NCBI GenBank assembly: GCA_023819375.1
Contig: JAMWDI010000003.1
Span: forward strand, 1 to 64,000
Length of the DNA: 64,000 nt
Source of the DNA: Candidatus Omnitrophota bacterium
Lineage (GTDB): Bacteria; Ratteibacteria; UBA8468; B48-G9; JAFGKM01
Direction of reading: 5' to 3'
The notes under the pieces are model-generated. The model made no database searches. It was not told the origin of the DNA and saw nothing but the letters and a program-made list of their open reading frames with translations. Positions within the stretch are counted from its first letter, which is position 1, and each line of letters opens with the position of its first letter. The position numbers were made by a program, and so were the translations under genes. Of the stretch, positions 56,019 to 64,000 are shown piece after piece.

Positions 56019-56990
56019 ATGAAGACATATTACATTTTTTCTAATGGTGTTTTAAGAAGAAAGGAAAATACGATTGTTTTTGAGACAACTGGTGGTGAGA
56101 AGAAGTTTATCCCGGTTGAAAATATTGAGCAGATTTTTGTTTTTGGAGAAGTTGATTTTAATAATAAATTTTTAAATTTTATAGGTCAGAATAATATATG
56201 CCTTCATATTTTTAATTATTATGGATGGTATTCAGGAACATTTTATCCAAGAGAGACAAATATTTCAGGGGATTTAATTATAAGTCAGGCAAGTTATTAC
56301 ATAGATTATGAAAAAAGGATTAATCTTGCCAAAAAATTTGTTGAAGGGGCAATACATAATATAAAAAGGAATTTACAAAAAAGAGATGGTTTTAAGAATG
56401 AAGAAAATCAAATAACTGAATATGAAAATCAAATAAAGTATGCAAAAAATATTAATCAACTTATGAGTATAGAGGCACATGTAAGAAAATTGTATTATGA
56501 TTGTTTTGAAAAATTGACTGGTTGGAATTTTGAAGAAAGGACTATTCAACCACCTAAAAATCCTCTAAATGCCTTAATATCTTTTGGAAATTCTCTTGTT
56601 TATAGTGTAGTTTTAAAAGAAATATATTTAACACCTTTAAGTCCATTTATAAGTTTCTTACATGAACCGAGTGAAAGAAGATATTCTTTATCTCTTGATG
56701 TTTCTGAAATTTTCAAACCGGTTCTATCAGATAGATTAATTTTAAAATTAATTGATTTAAAAATGATTAAAGAGGAAAATTTTGTAAAGGAAATGGGTGG
56801 TACTTATTTGAATGAAGAAGGTAGAAAAATTTTTGTTGAGGAATTTGATAAACAATTGGAAACAACTATTTTACACAGAAAGTTGAGAAAAAAAGTTAAG
56901 TATAAGACATTGATAAAACTTGAACTTTATAAAATAGTGAAACATATACTTGGTGAAAAGGAGTATCAACCATTAAAGGTTTGGTGGTAA
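56019..56990 (+). CDS. cas1: CRISPR integrase Cas1
   Basis: About 323 residues from the ATG at 56019, four bases after cas4. An upstream TTG at 55995 is less likely. Metal-site residues fall in SIEAHVRKLYYDCF (Glu), SFLHEPSERRYSLSLDVSEIFKP (His, Asp). Subtype I-B style Cas1 sequence. It integrates spacers at the leader end. Confidence 0.95.
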   Translation: MKTYYIFSNGVLRRKENTIVFETTGGEKKFIPVENIEQIFVFGEVDFNNKFLNFIGQNNICLHIFNYYGWYSGTFYPRETNISGDLIISQASYYIDYEKRINLAKKFVEGAIHNIKRNLQKRDGFKNEENQITEYENQIKYAKNINQLMSIEAHVRKLYYDCFEKLTGWNFEERTIQPPKNPLNALISFGNSLVYSVVLKEIYLTPLSPFISFLHEPSERRYSLSLDVSEIFKPVLSDRLILKLIDLKMIKEENFVKEMGGTYLNEEGRKIFVEEFDKQLETTILHRKLRKKVKYKTLIKLELYKIVKHILGEKEYQPLKVWW

Positions 56991-56991
56991 A

Positions 56992-57273
56992 ATGAAAGTA
57001 ATTTTTATATATGACATTGAACTTAAAGAGAAAAAGGACCAAAAAAGATTAAATAAAGTTAAAAAGATTGGAAGGAAATATTTAATACATATTCAGAAAT
57101 CAGTTTTTGAAGGTGAATTAACTGAAAGTCAGATATATAGAATGGAAAATGATGTTTTGAAAGTGATTGATAAAAATAGGGACAGTGTAATCTTTTATAT
57201 TTTGCCTGATGGAGTGAAGTTGGAAAGAAAAATTTTAAGTAATTTACCAGACAAGACTAAAAATGTGTTATGA
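56992..57273 (+). CDS. cas2: CRISPR adaptation protein Cas2
   Basis: 93 residues, a ferredoxin fold starting MKVIFIYDIELKEKKDQKRLNKV, with the core Asp and the IGRKYLIHIQKSVFEGELT strand typical of Cas2. It bridges two Cas1 dimers. It begins one base after cas1. Confidence 0.94.
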   Translation: MKVIFIYDIELKEKKDQKRLNKVKKIGRKYLIHIQKSVFEGELTESQIYRMENDVLKVIDKNRDSVIFYILPDGVKLERKILSNLPDKTKNVL

Positions 57274-57405
57274 AGTAAAATTGATCTTTGAAAATTTGTG
57301 GTTTCTGGCAGATTGAAAATCAATAAGTTGCAGAGTTGGGGGTTTGACGCAAAATTTGAATAAAAAATTTGACAGGCCCCTTAATTTTATTATAAAATTT
57401 TTACG
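57274..57405 (+). promoter_or_regulatory. CRISPR leader
   Basis: 132 AT-rich bases between cas2 and the first repeat. The promoter TTGACA (57369-57374), 16 bases, TATAAA (57391-57396) would start transcription at the first repeat (57406). GCAGATTG in the leader near 57308 resembles the repeat core CAATCTGC in reverse complement, a possible integration or structural element. Orientation is supported by decay of the distal repeat. Confidence 0.75.
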
Positions 57406-60400
57406 GTTTCAATCTGCCAAAGAGGAATTTAAACCCCAAGAAGTTAAGAATCTCCTTTCTAAGTATCCCTTCCTGTTTCAATCTGCCAAAGAGGAATTTA
57501 AACCTTTTGCTCCCACGCCTTTTGCTTGCGTTTTGCGTTTGTTTCAATCTGCCAAAGAGGAATTTAAACCCTGTAAGTTTAATTTTCATTTTTCACCTCC
57601 TTCTATGTTTCAATCTGCCAAAGAGGAATTTAAACGAAGTAAAGAAGGACAGCAGCAACAAGGAGTTTGAAGTGTTTCAATCTGCCAAAGAGGAATTTAA
57701 ACGGGAAAGCGAATTACAAGGACATTGTAGCTATTTTGGATGGGTTTCAATCTGCCAAAGAGGAATTTAAACCAACTCGCTGCGGCGGGCGGGCTCTGGG
57801 CATTGTAGTAAGTTTCAATCTGCCAAAGAGGAATTTAAACTTTACTTTTGCCATGCTTTACCTCCTTTCTGTTTTGTGTGTTTCAATCTGCCAAAGAGGA
57901 ATTTAAACGGAAAATATGAATTGTACCCTTGTACTCCAGAGGGAGTTGTTTCAATCTGCCAAAGAGGAATTTAAACAAGGAGGAAAAAGATGAGAAAGAT
58001 TTTAGTAATAACAATGTTTCAATCTGCCAAAGAGGAATTTAAACCCTAAAAAAGTTAAATCAGTAGTTATAAAAATAGAAAAGTTTCAATCTGCCAAAGA
58101 GGAATTTAAACTTAAAGAAATGTTCCCCATTCCACATTGTGTCCCTAACTACGTTTCAATCTGCCAAAGAGGAATTTAAACTGACGGTAATGTGGGGTGA
58201 AAAAGTATCCTCTTTTGTAAACGTTTCAATCTGCCAAAGAGGAATTTAAACATACCACGCACCTCCCCTACTCTTATAAACCCTGCCCTGGTTTCAATCT
58301 GCCAAAGAGGAATTTAAACTTTGAAGTTTTGGTTAAATGACAAGATACAGAATTAACATCGTTTCAATCTGCCAAAGAGGAATTTAAACAAGAAAAAAAA
58401 AAGAAAAAAAAGAGATATAAAAAAATAAGTTTCAATCTGCCAAAGAGGAATTTAAACTTTTTTACCTCCTTTCTGCTTTTTGTTTTGCTATTGTTATGTT
58501 TCAATCTGCCAAAGAGGAATTTAAACAGAAATCTCTCAACAGCATCTCTCTTACCAACATCTCTGTTTCAATCTGCCAAAGAGGAATTTAAACGAAGCAA
58601 GCCCTGTTAGCTGAAATGTCCATTTTTTAAGTGTTTCAATCTGCCAAAGAGGAATTTAAACATACCACGCACCTCCCCTACTCTTATAAACCCTGCCCTG
58701 GTTTCAATCTGCCAAAGAGGAATTTAAACTACGCCAACGGGAGCACGGTAGGGGGGAGTAAAAATAAGTTTCAATCTGCCAAAGAGGAATTTAAACTTGT
58801 TTTTTTCTTGTAATAATTCCCTTTATTCATCTTTGTTTCAATCTGCCAAAGAGGAATTTAAACTCTTGTTCCACTATTCCAAGCAACACGCTCCATTTTT
58901 CTGTTTCAATCTGCCAAAGAGGAATTTAAACATATCTAAGGACATAATGCAATATCAGGATTATTCAGTTTCAATCTGCCAAAGAGGAATTTAAACCTGT
59001 GATTTGTTTGCGTTTTGCGTTTTTCGCTGTTGCGTTTCAATCTGCCAAAGAGGAATTTAAACACCGCTTGATTTCTCGCAGGGCATCTGTAATATGAAGT
59101 GTTTCAATCTGCCAAAGAGGAATTTAAACCCTTTACTTCTTGCGCGGAAATGTAGAACCACATTATGTTTCAATCTGCCAAAGAGGAATTTAAACCTTTT
59201 GCTCCCACGTTTTTTGGTTGTGTTTTGCGTTTTTGTTTCAATCTGCCAAAGAGGAATTTAAACGTTTCCAATTAAGTAGATTTTTTCTGGAGCCATGAGT
59301 AGTTTCAATCTGCCAAAGAGGAATTTAAACCGGTGTGATGCCACTAGCCACACTTTTGCAATTCCCACGTTTCAATCTGCCAAAGAGGAATTTAAACACC
59401 CCTTCCGGAGTGCAGGGGTCCAAATTGTACTTCCGTTTCAATCTGCCAAAGAGGAATTTAAACAAAAGGATTTCAAGTTTCAAAGAAACAGATTGCCTTG
59501 GGTTTCAATCTGCCAAAGAGGAATTTAAACTTGCTTTCAGAATGTGGTTTTTCTGTTTCATTTGAGACAGTTTCAATCTGCCAAAGAGGAATTTAAACGT
59601 GTGTTTTTAGAGAGTGTTGCTTATCAGATTCTGTCTTGTTTCAATCTGCCAAAGAGGAATTTAAACGGCTCTTCTGCTGCTGCACGTAAGCAGTAGTAGA
59701 AGTATAGTTTCAATCTGCCAAAGAGGAATTTAAACTGAAAAAGTGGACATTTCAGATTACAGGCCTTGCTTCCGTTTCAATCTGCCAAAGAGGAATTTAA
59801 ACACAAGGGAGGATGATGTTTTAATTCAATAAGTAGAAGTTTCAATCTGCCAAAGAGGAATTTAAACATCCCACCACGGGGCACCCTTCCCGCCCCTTTT
59901 TTTTTAGTTTCAATCTGCCAAAGAGGAATTTAAACAAGCAACCTGAAAAACTTCAAGATATGTTAAATCTTGGTTTCAATCTGCCAAAGAGGAATTTAAA
60001 CTCCTTTCTATCGTTGGACACCAAGCAACTGCGGAAGTTTCAATCTGCCAAAGAGGAATTTAAACTAAGGGAGAAGATTGTTCAATTTGTGGAGGAAATA
60101 AAAGAGTTTCAATCTGCCAAAGAGGAATTTAAACCGGTGTGATGCCACTAGCCACACTTTTGCAATTCCCACGTTTCAATCTGCCAAAGAGGAATTTAAA
60201 CACCCCTTCCGGAGTGCAGGGGTCCAAATTGTACTTCCGTTTCAATCTGCCAAAGAGGAATTTGAACCCATTAAGTACTGTAGTTTATATGCCTGGTTCT
60301 GGGTGTTTCAATCTGCCAAAGAGGAATTTAAACTTTGAATGGGGGTGGAGGGCAGACTATGAAAGATGGGTATGTTTCAATCTGCCAAAGAGGAATTTAA

Positions 60401-60808
60401 ACGAAGCAATAAAACTTTATGAGAGTATGGAATATGATGTTTCAATCTGCCAAAGAGGAATTTAAACACAAGGAGATTTATGGATAACTATAACACCACT
60501 CTACTCTGTTTCAATCTGCCAAAGAGGAATTTAAACTTCCTGCGGGCACGCGCGGAAATGAAAAGAATTTTAAGTGTTTCAATCTGCCAAAGAGGAATTT
60601 AAACGAGGACGCAGGGGCGACGTTGTACTACGGAACAAGCAAGTTTCAATCTGCCAAAGAGGAATTTAAACAACACATACCGAAGAATCACACCAATCTT
60701 CCGCCCCAGTTTCAATCTGCCAAAGAGGAATTTAAACTTTTTTATTATTTCTCTAAATAATTTTGGAGATTTTAAAATGGTTTCAATCTGTCAAAGAAAA
60801 TTTGGATG
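57406..60808 (+). CRISPR. Type I-B CRISPR array: 50 full repeats, one degenerate terminal repeat, 50 spacers
   Basis: The repeat is 29 bases, begins GTTTCAATCTGCC, has AAAGAGG in the middle and ends AATTTAAAC; GTTT and AAAC ends are complementary. Full copies begin at 57406, 57475, 57541, 57607 and so on to 60709. All were read as identical except the copy at 60239, which has ATTTGAAC at its end. A decayed copy at 60780 (TCTGTCAAAGAAAATT) marks the leader-distal end. Spacers are 35-42 bases, mostly 37-40. Three spacers occur twice: the one at 58252 recurs at 58662, and the neighbours at 59331 and 59398 recur together at 60135 and 60202. Expected crRNA 5' tag is ATTTAAAC. Confidence 0.98.
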
Positions 60809-60850
60809 ATTTGGTTAGGGTATGTTTTGTAAAAAATTACAATTTTTTTG

Positions 60851-60856
60851 TATAAT
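60851..60856 (+). promoter_or_regulatory. -10 element upstream of the secreted glycosidase-like gene
   Basis: Perfect TATAAT lies 23 bases before the ATG at 60880, between it and the end of the CRISPR array. No convincing -35 was found. Confidence 0.4.
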
Positions 60857-60879
60857 AAGACATAATAGTAGAGTTAAAT

Positions 60880-61881
60880 ATGGTAAATTTTGTGAAAATA
60901 ATTTCAAATTTTTTGGTTTTTACATTTTTGATTTTTGGACTATTTGGAGAAAGCAAATTAGGCATCCACTTAATAGGAAATTATAGTGATGGAGCGCGTA
61001 AAATTATTTCTTCTTGTCCACAAGTTATAAAAGTTCTTGATCCTCAAACAAATAAGGAGATGTTAGAAGCAATACGTGATTATAAAAAGAAGTATCCAAA
61101 AGGCATTGTTATTATGAGAGTTTGGGAAGGAACTTCTCAAATTCGTTATAAAATTACAGAAGACCCCTTTAATTGTGCAGAGGATTTTTGGAATAGAGTA
61201 TTGAAACCTGCAATAAATTCTCTTTCAATATTTGACCGCAAATTGATTGATTTTCTTGAAGGTCCTAATGAGGGTGAAAATACACCAACATGGGAAAGTG
61301 TTGAATCTGCAAGGTGGTTTGGAAAGTTTTGGGAGCGATTGGCAATTTTAATTTCAGAAGCAGGATTTAAGCCATGTGTAGGAAGTATTGCTGTTGGTAA
61401 TCCATCCGGAAGTTTAGAAGAAATTTATGAAAAATTAAAAGAATTTGTTCAGGCGCTTAAAATAACAAAACAACTAAAAGGAGTATGGTGTTATCATGCA
61501 TATTCAATTGAATATACAACTGATTTAAAAATTGAAATTTGGTATTCCTTAAGATATAGAATATTTTACGAGTTTTTAAGAAAATATTACCCAGAAGTTG
61601 CAGATTTGCCAATTATTTTGACAGAAGGGGGAATTGATAGAAGAGGCAATCCCAGAACTGATGGTTGGCGTGCAAGAGGTGATATTGAGAAATTTAAGAA
61701 ATGGTTAAAATGGTTTGATGAGGAATTGTGTAAGGATAAAGAAGTTATTGGTGTTACTCTCTTTCAAATAGGAGACCAGCAGAACTGGTGGTCTTTTAAT
61801 CTTGAACCAATTGCTGACTGGCTTTCAGATTACTTACTGAAGAGAAAAAGTAGACCAAGCACTGAGATTAACTTCTTTTAG
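60880..61881 (+). CDS. Secreted TIM-barrel glycoside-hydrolase-like protein
   Basis: 333 residues with a signal peptide (FLVFTFLIFGLFGES). Two Glu-bearing motifs stand where clan GH-A enzymes place the acid/base and nucleophile: FLEGPNEGEN (residue ~128) and IILTEGGID (~250), and GVWCYHAYS lies between them. This is compatible with a GH39/GH5-like barrel, but the family is not certain. It is alone, directly after the array. Confidence 0.6.
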   Translation: MVNFVKIISNFLVFTFLIFGLFGESKLGIHLIGNYSDGARKIISSCPQVIKVLDPQTNKEMLEAIRDYKKKYPKGIVIMRVWEGTSQIRYKITEDPFNCAEDFWNRVLKPAINSLSIFDRKLIDFLEGPNEGENTPTWESVESARWFGKFWERLAILISEAGFKPCVGSIAVGNPSGSLEEIYEKLKEFVQALKITKQLKGVWCYHAYSIEYTTDLKIEIWYSLRYRIFYEFLRKYYPEVADLPIILTEGGIDRRGNPRTDGWRARGDIEKFKKWLKWFDEELCKDKEVIGVTLFQIGDQQNWWSFNLEPIADWLSDYLLKRKSRPSTEINFF

Positions 61882-61911
61882 TTAAATTTGGAATTTAAAC
61901 AGTAAAAGTTA

Positions 61912-61917
61912 TATAAT
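61912..61917 (+). promoter_or_regulatory. -10 element of the HD-GYP gene; likely leaderless start
   Basis: TATAAT ends seven bases before the ATG at 61925, so transcription would begin at or next to the start codon. The -35 region is weak (TTGGAA with 18 bases). Confidence 0.45.
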
Positions 61918-61924
61918 TAGAGTA

Positions 61925-63022
61925 ATGAAAAAAAAGCAAGAAAATTCAAAAAAGTTTTTGTATTTTTTTTACGATATTCTCCGTTATGCTACTCTAAATA
62001 TTTTTAAAGAAAGAAAAGAATTGTTAAATCATATTTTACGAAAGATAGTAATTTTTATGGGGGGGACTGCTGGGAATATCAGGATTTATAATTCAAAAAC
62101 AAAAAGTTTAGTGCTTATAGGGAGTTATGGAACAAGTAAAAGGTATAAAGGGGATAAAAAAAGTTTAAAAATTGGAGAAAGTATTTCAGGAGTTGTTTTT
62201 CAAAAAAATAAACTTGTTGTTGTTAAGGACTTAAGAAAAAGTAAGAGATATTTAAAATTGTCGCTTGCTTTAGAGAGTAAAATGATTTCTCTTATATCAG
62301 CACCTTTAACAATATTTAACAAAAAATTAGGCGTTTTTAGTTTGTATTATTCTTATCCTAAAAATTTTACACAGCTGGAAAAAGAAATTTTTAAATTGCT
62401 TGCAAATTTTGTGTCTCTTATAATAAGCACCCAAAACATTTACTATGAACTTAGTGATGCTTATGTTGGAATAATAAAGATGATAATTAAAGCGCTTGAA
62501 GAAAAAGATTTATATTTAAAAGGACATTCGGAAAAGGTTAAAAAGTATGCCCTTCTAATAGGGAAAAAAATTGGACTTGATGAATTTCAATTAGAACAAC
62601 TCTCTGACCTTACTACATTACATGATACAGGGAAATTGCTTATTGATGAAAAAATTTTAAATAAACCAGGAACACTTGATAATAAGGAATGGGAAATAAT
62701 AAAAAAACATCCTGAAACGGGAGCAAAAATAATTTCACAGATAAGAAGATTTAAAAATGGAATAAGCATAATAAAACATCATCATGAAAGAGTAAATGGA
62801 AAAGGGTATCCAAATGGTATAAATGGTTCTAAAATACCTCTTCTGGCTAAAATTGTTTCAGTTGCAGATGCTATTGATGCTATGCTATCACCAAGACCTT
62901 ATAGAAAACCCCTATCTATAGAAGAAGTTAAACAGGAATTAATAAAAAATAGTGGGACGCAATTCGATCCTCAAATTGTTAAAGTGGCTCTTGAACTTAT
63001 AAATGAAGGAAAGATAAAATAG
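61925..63022 (+). CDS. GAF + HD-GYP cyclic-dinucleotide phosphodiesterase-like protein
   Basis: 365 residues. A GAF domain (~30-170) has GESISGVVFQKNKLVVVKDLRKS and PLTIFNKKLGVFSLYYSYPKNFT. The C-terminal HD-GYP domain (~185-360) has the HD pair in LHDTGKLLIDEKILNK, HPETGAKI, and HHHERVNGKGYP, in which Asn replaces the common Asp before Gly. Such proteins usually hydrolyse c-di-GMP or related dinucleotides. No GGDEF protein is in the window. Confidence 0.88.
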   Translation: MKKKQENSKKFLYFFYDILRYATLNIFKERKELLNHILRKIVIFMGGTAGNIRIYNSKTKSLVLIGSYGTSKRYKGDKKSLKIGESISGVVFQKNKLVVVKDLRKSKRYLKLSLALESKMISLISAPLTIFNKKLGVFSLYYSYPKNFTQLEKEIFKLLANFVSLIISTQNIYYELSDAYVGIIKMIIKALEEKDLYLKGHSEKVKKYALLIGKKIGLDEFQLEQLSDLTTLHDTGKLLIDEKILNKPGTLDNKEWEIIKKHPETGAKIISQIRRFKNGISIIKHHHERVNGKGYPNGINGSKIPLLAKIVSVADAIDAMLSPRPYRKPLSIEEVKQELIKNSGTQFDPQIVKVALELINEGKIK

Positions 63023-63087
63023 TAATTAAATCTTCTGTTTATTTTCAGGTAAAATTTTAAATAAATTATTTGAGAAAAGGATATAAT

Positions 63088-64000
63088 ATGAAAGCAATAT
63101 TTAAAAATTTATGTCCCAATTGTGGTGGAGATATAAGTTCTGAGCGATTTGAAAAGGCCTTACCCTGTGAGAAATGTTTATTAAATGAAGGTAAACTGGG
63201 TGAAATTATTTCTTTAAAAGAAGAAATAAGAGCTTGGGAAGAACATTTTGAAAAGGGAATAGGATTTAAACCATGGGGATTACAGATAACTTGGGCAAAA
63301 AGAGTTTTAAGGGGTGTTTCTTTTGCTCTTCTTGCACCAACCGGTATTGGTAAGACTTCTTTTGGAATTTCTATGGCTGCATTTCTTGCAAAAAAAGGGA
63401 AAAAATCTTATATTGTTGCACCAACAAAATTACTTGTTGAACAGATTTTTGAGAGAACAAAAAATTTTGATATAAGTGAGGAAAAAATTTTGTTTTTTGG
63501 AGATGAAACAGGTAAAAGCAAAAGGGAAAAGTTAGAAAAACTTAAAAATGGAAATTTTAATATACTTATTACAACTTCAATGTTTCTTTATAAAAATTAT
63601 CAATTTATTCCCAAAAATTTTGATTTTATTTTTGTTGATGATGTTGATTCTTTTCTTAAAACGGCAAAGAATGTTGATAAATGTCTTATATTATTGGGTT
63701 TTGATGAAGATGATATTAAAAATGCCTTTGAATTAATAAAAATTAAAGGGGAAAAAGAAAAAAGTGATGAGGACTGGCAAAAAATAGAAATTATTTCAAA
63801 TAAATTGAAAGAAAAAAAAGAAAAAGTTAAAGGAGTTTTTGTTGTATCATCAGCAACTTCAAATCCAAAATCTAATCGTGTTAAATTGTTTAGAGAATTA
63901 CTTGGTTTTGAAGTAGGTGTTCCTACTTTTTATCTAAGAAATGTTGTTGATGTTTACACAGAAGAAAATTTGTTGATTGAATATATAAAAAAATTAGGGA
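63088..64000 (+). CDS. rgy: Reverse gyrase (N-terminal third, continues beyond window)
   Basis: The frame opens at ATG 63088 after AAAAGGAT and is still open at 64000, giving 304 residues of a protein usually over 1000. The N-terminal zinc finger is CPNCGG with CEKC. The helicase part has FKPWGLQITWAKRVLRG, Walker A APTGIGKTSFG, KSYIVAPTKLL and FVDDVDSFLK, the DDVD box peculiar to reverse gyrase, and SSAT (motif III). The topoisomerase half lies outside. Reverse gyrase introduces positive supercoils and is a hallmark of life at high temperature. Confidence 0.95.
   Translation, partial: MKAIFKNLCPNCGGDISSERFEKALPCEKCLLNEGKLGEIISLKEEIRAWEEHFEKGIGFKPWGLQITWAKRVLRGVSFALLAPTGIGKTSFGISMAAFLAKKGKKSYIVAPTKLLVEQIFERTKNFDISEEKILFFGDETGKSKREKLEKLKNGNFNILITTSMFLYKNYQFIPKNFDFIFVDDVDSFLKTAKNVDKCLILLGFDEDDIKNAFELIKIKGEKEKSDEDWQKIEIISNKLKEKKEKVKGVFVVSSATSNPKSNRVKLFRELLGFEVGVPTFYLRNVVDVYTEENLLIEYIKKLG

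Noticed and set aside
57344-60465. Many open frames across the CRISPR array with repeating FQSAKEEFK or FNLPKRNLN peptides
   Set aside because: They are translations of the 29-base repeat. Nothing suggests a protein is made.
48251-60808. Type III CRISPR system
   Set aside because: No cas10 or csm/cmr genes are present. Cas3, Cas8b with CXXC pairs, Cas7 and Cas5 define type I-B.
57406-60808. Self-targeting spacers within the window
   Set aside because: I saw no spacer matching other parts of the window by eye. A full two-strand alignment would be needed to exclude it.
61888-61900. GGAATTTAAAC after the secreted glycosidase-like gene, identical to the last 11 bases of the CRISPR repeat
   Set aside because: Short and AT-rich, without the rest of the repeat, and located in the spacer of a promoter. 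Probably chance.

Overview
This window is AT-rich, densely coded bacterial DNA from a thermophilic, probably Gram-negative (diderm) bacterium. The evidence for heat adaptation is the N-terminal third of a reverse gyrase running off the right edge (63088 onward). The evidence for an outer membrane is an LpxL-type acyltransferase, an MlaE-MlaF-MlaD lipid transport set and a small outer-membrane beta-barrel protein. Peptidoglycan is probably meso-diaminopimelate type, because MurE carries the DNPR motif. Short H-X9-DG pseudopilins, sugar isomerases and very large secreted glycosidase-like proteins recall the Omnitrophota/PVC-type lineages, but no rRNA is present and the phylum is a guess.

Left part (1-14037, almost all minus strand): a division and cell-wall (dcw) operon reading mraZ-rsmH-ftsL-ftsI-murE-murF-mraY-murD-ftsW, then a HAD phosphatase and an aminotransferase cut by the window edge. 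Upstream lies a second minus-strand unit: zinc-ribbon coiled-coil protein, RNase HI, RNase P RNA and an L-rhamnose-isomerase-like enzyme. From 14144 on the plus strand come riboflavin genes ribBA-ribH and a DUF4139 secreted protein. They converge on a minus-strand operon dnaX-ebfC-recR-lpxL-mazG-hypothetical. A URO-D family protein and a small secreted HEAT-like protein follow.

Middle part (23375-45527, plus strand): a radical SAM protein, a nucleotidyltransferase-galactokinase fusion, an outer-membrane protein, tRNA-Arg(CCU), a GYD protein, a lipoate-ligase-like protein, a sugar-isomerase-like protein and a HAD/AIR-synthase fusion. Then come a lone receiver domain, a TGS GTPase and a long housekeeping operon (rpsF-ssb-rpsR-rplI-dnaB-mlaE-mlaF-mlaD-radA). 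After it stands a carbohydrate-type island: GntR/LacI-like regulator, one pseudopilin and a 1657-residue secreted glycosidase-like protein.

Accessory strip (45528-48250): a decayed GH130 gene, tRNA-Leu(UAG), a VanX-like D-Ala-D-Ala dipeptidase and a decayed minus-strand gene resembling a glycosyltransferase. This leads into a complete type I-B CRISPR-Cas locus (48251-60808): cas6, a two-gene toxin-antitoxin-like module whose toxin is broken, cas8b(cst1)-cas7-cas5-cas3, a 300-bp scar with a DUF4143-ATPase remnant, cas4-cas1-cas2, a leader with a promoter, and 50 full repeats plus one decayed terminal repeat. A secreted glycosidase-like protein, a GAF/HD-GYP protein and reverse gyrase close the window.

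The most interesting points are the toxin-antitoxin-like pair translationally embedded in the cas operon, the structure and content of the array (duplicated spacer blocks, families of related spacers, spacers taken across ribosome-binding sites and start codons), two unusual enzyme fusions, and a tendency for operon-leading genes to be leaderless.
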